Below are positions 13,747 through 13,846 of a stretch of 13,846 nt of DNA, piece by piece (the first letter of the stretch is position 1; every line of letters begins with the position of its first letter). The notes under the pieces are model-generated. The model was not told the DNA's origin and ran no database searches. It worked only from the letters and a program-made list of their open reading frames with translations. The position numbers and the translations under genes are program-made. The DNA is from Lachnospiraceae bacterium (GTDB lineage: Bacteria > Bacillota > Clostridia > Lachnospirales > Lachnospiraceae). The stretch covers positions 1 to 13,846 of the forward strand of contig SVEW01000058.1 in NCBI GenBank assembly GCA_015057205.1, in the 5' to 3' direction.

Positions 13747-13846
13747 GTTGCGGCGCGGAACTAAAAAAACTCCGAAGTCAGCAAAGAACCTTGATAACTG
13801 AACAGTGAGACAACCTTGAAAAGATTCTAAGAGAATATTTTTAAGA
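13747..13846 (+). other. Probable 16S rRNA operon leader (16S gene beyond right edge)
   Basis: This stretch has no reading frame and looks like a pre-16S leader. It contains AAAGAACCTTGATAACTGAA, like the boxA-type antitermination element of Gram-positive rRNA operons. AACCTTGAWAA occurs twice, at 13787-13797 and 13812-13822. A small hairpin ATTCT/AGAAT (13824-13828 with 13832-13836) comes just before the end. The last bases, TTTTTAAGA, resemble the junction that commonly precedes 16S rRNA, so the mature gene probably begins within a few bases of the edge. No 16S sequence itself is in the window. Confidence 0.7.

Noticed and set aside
1..13846. CRISPR arrays, insertion sequences, phage or toxin-antitoxin genes
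   Set aside because: I saw no regularly spaced repeats, transposase or integrase motifs, or small toxin-like gene pairs. The gene content is mostly core.

Overview
The window looks like chromosomal DNA of a low-to-moderate-GC Gram-positive anaerobe, most likely a clostridial Firmicute and plausibly Lachnospiraceae. The reasons are the purine-rich AGGAGG ribosome binding sites, the dnaX-ybaB-recR cluster, a split transketolase, a tRNA without encoded CCA, and a DUF5711-type gene next to a CvpA-family gene. This placement is inferred from gene content, not from a database search. No mobile element, CRISPR array or phage gene is visible, and most of the window is core genome.

Left part (1-4839): the tail of an unidentified gene ends at a clear terminator. 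A second inverted repeat follows, then a small four-helix membrane protein of unknown function. On the minus strand is glmS, the entry enzyme for amino-sugar and cell-wall precursors, with its own promoter(s) and terminator but no visible glmS ribozyme. Divergent from glmS is a Na+/phosphate cotransporter-family protein with a C-terminal PhoU-like region. Its 5' leader is short and can fold in alternative ways.

Middle (4840-6377): a minus-strand pair encodes an ECF sigma factor and its membrane-bound zinc-type anti-sigma factor. Their genes overlap by ATGA. Just upstream is TGTAAC-N16-TGTC, which looks like an ECF promoter and suggests autoregulation. Further upstream is a tRNA-Ser(CGA) gene with its own promoter and terminator, transcribed away from dnaX.

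Centre (6378-10772): a tight plus-strand operon reads dnaX, ybaB/ebfC, recR, transketolase N-terminal subunit, transketolase C-terminal subunit, and ends at a 15-bp-stem terminator. The first three are the classic replication/recombination-repair trio. The transketolase halves would act together as one thiamine-diphosphate enzyme of the pentose phosphate pathway.

Right part (10773-13846): a three-gene membrane cluster encodes (1) a protein resembling an MPN/JAMM fold that lacks the metal ligands, followed by a charged helix and a tail-anchor-like helix, (2) a DUF5711-type membrane-anchored beta-repeat protein, and (3) a CvpA-family membrane protein with a TTG start. An internal promoter overlaps the end of the first gene. 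The final 280 bases hold two strong tandem promoters (TTGACA-N17-TAATAT and TTGACA-N17-TAAGAT) and an rRNA-type leader with a repeated AACCTTGAWAA element. A 16S rRNA gene probably begins just beyond the right edge.

The least understood content is the MPN-like/DUF5711/CvpA cluster. The best testable regulatory prediction is the autoregulated ECF promoter.
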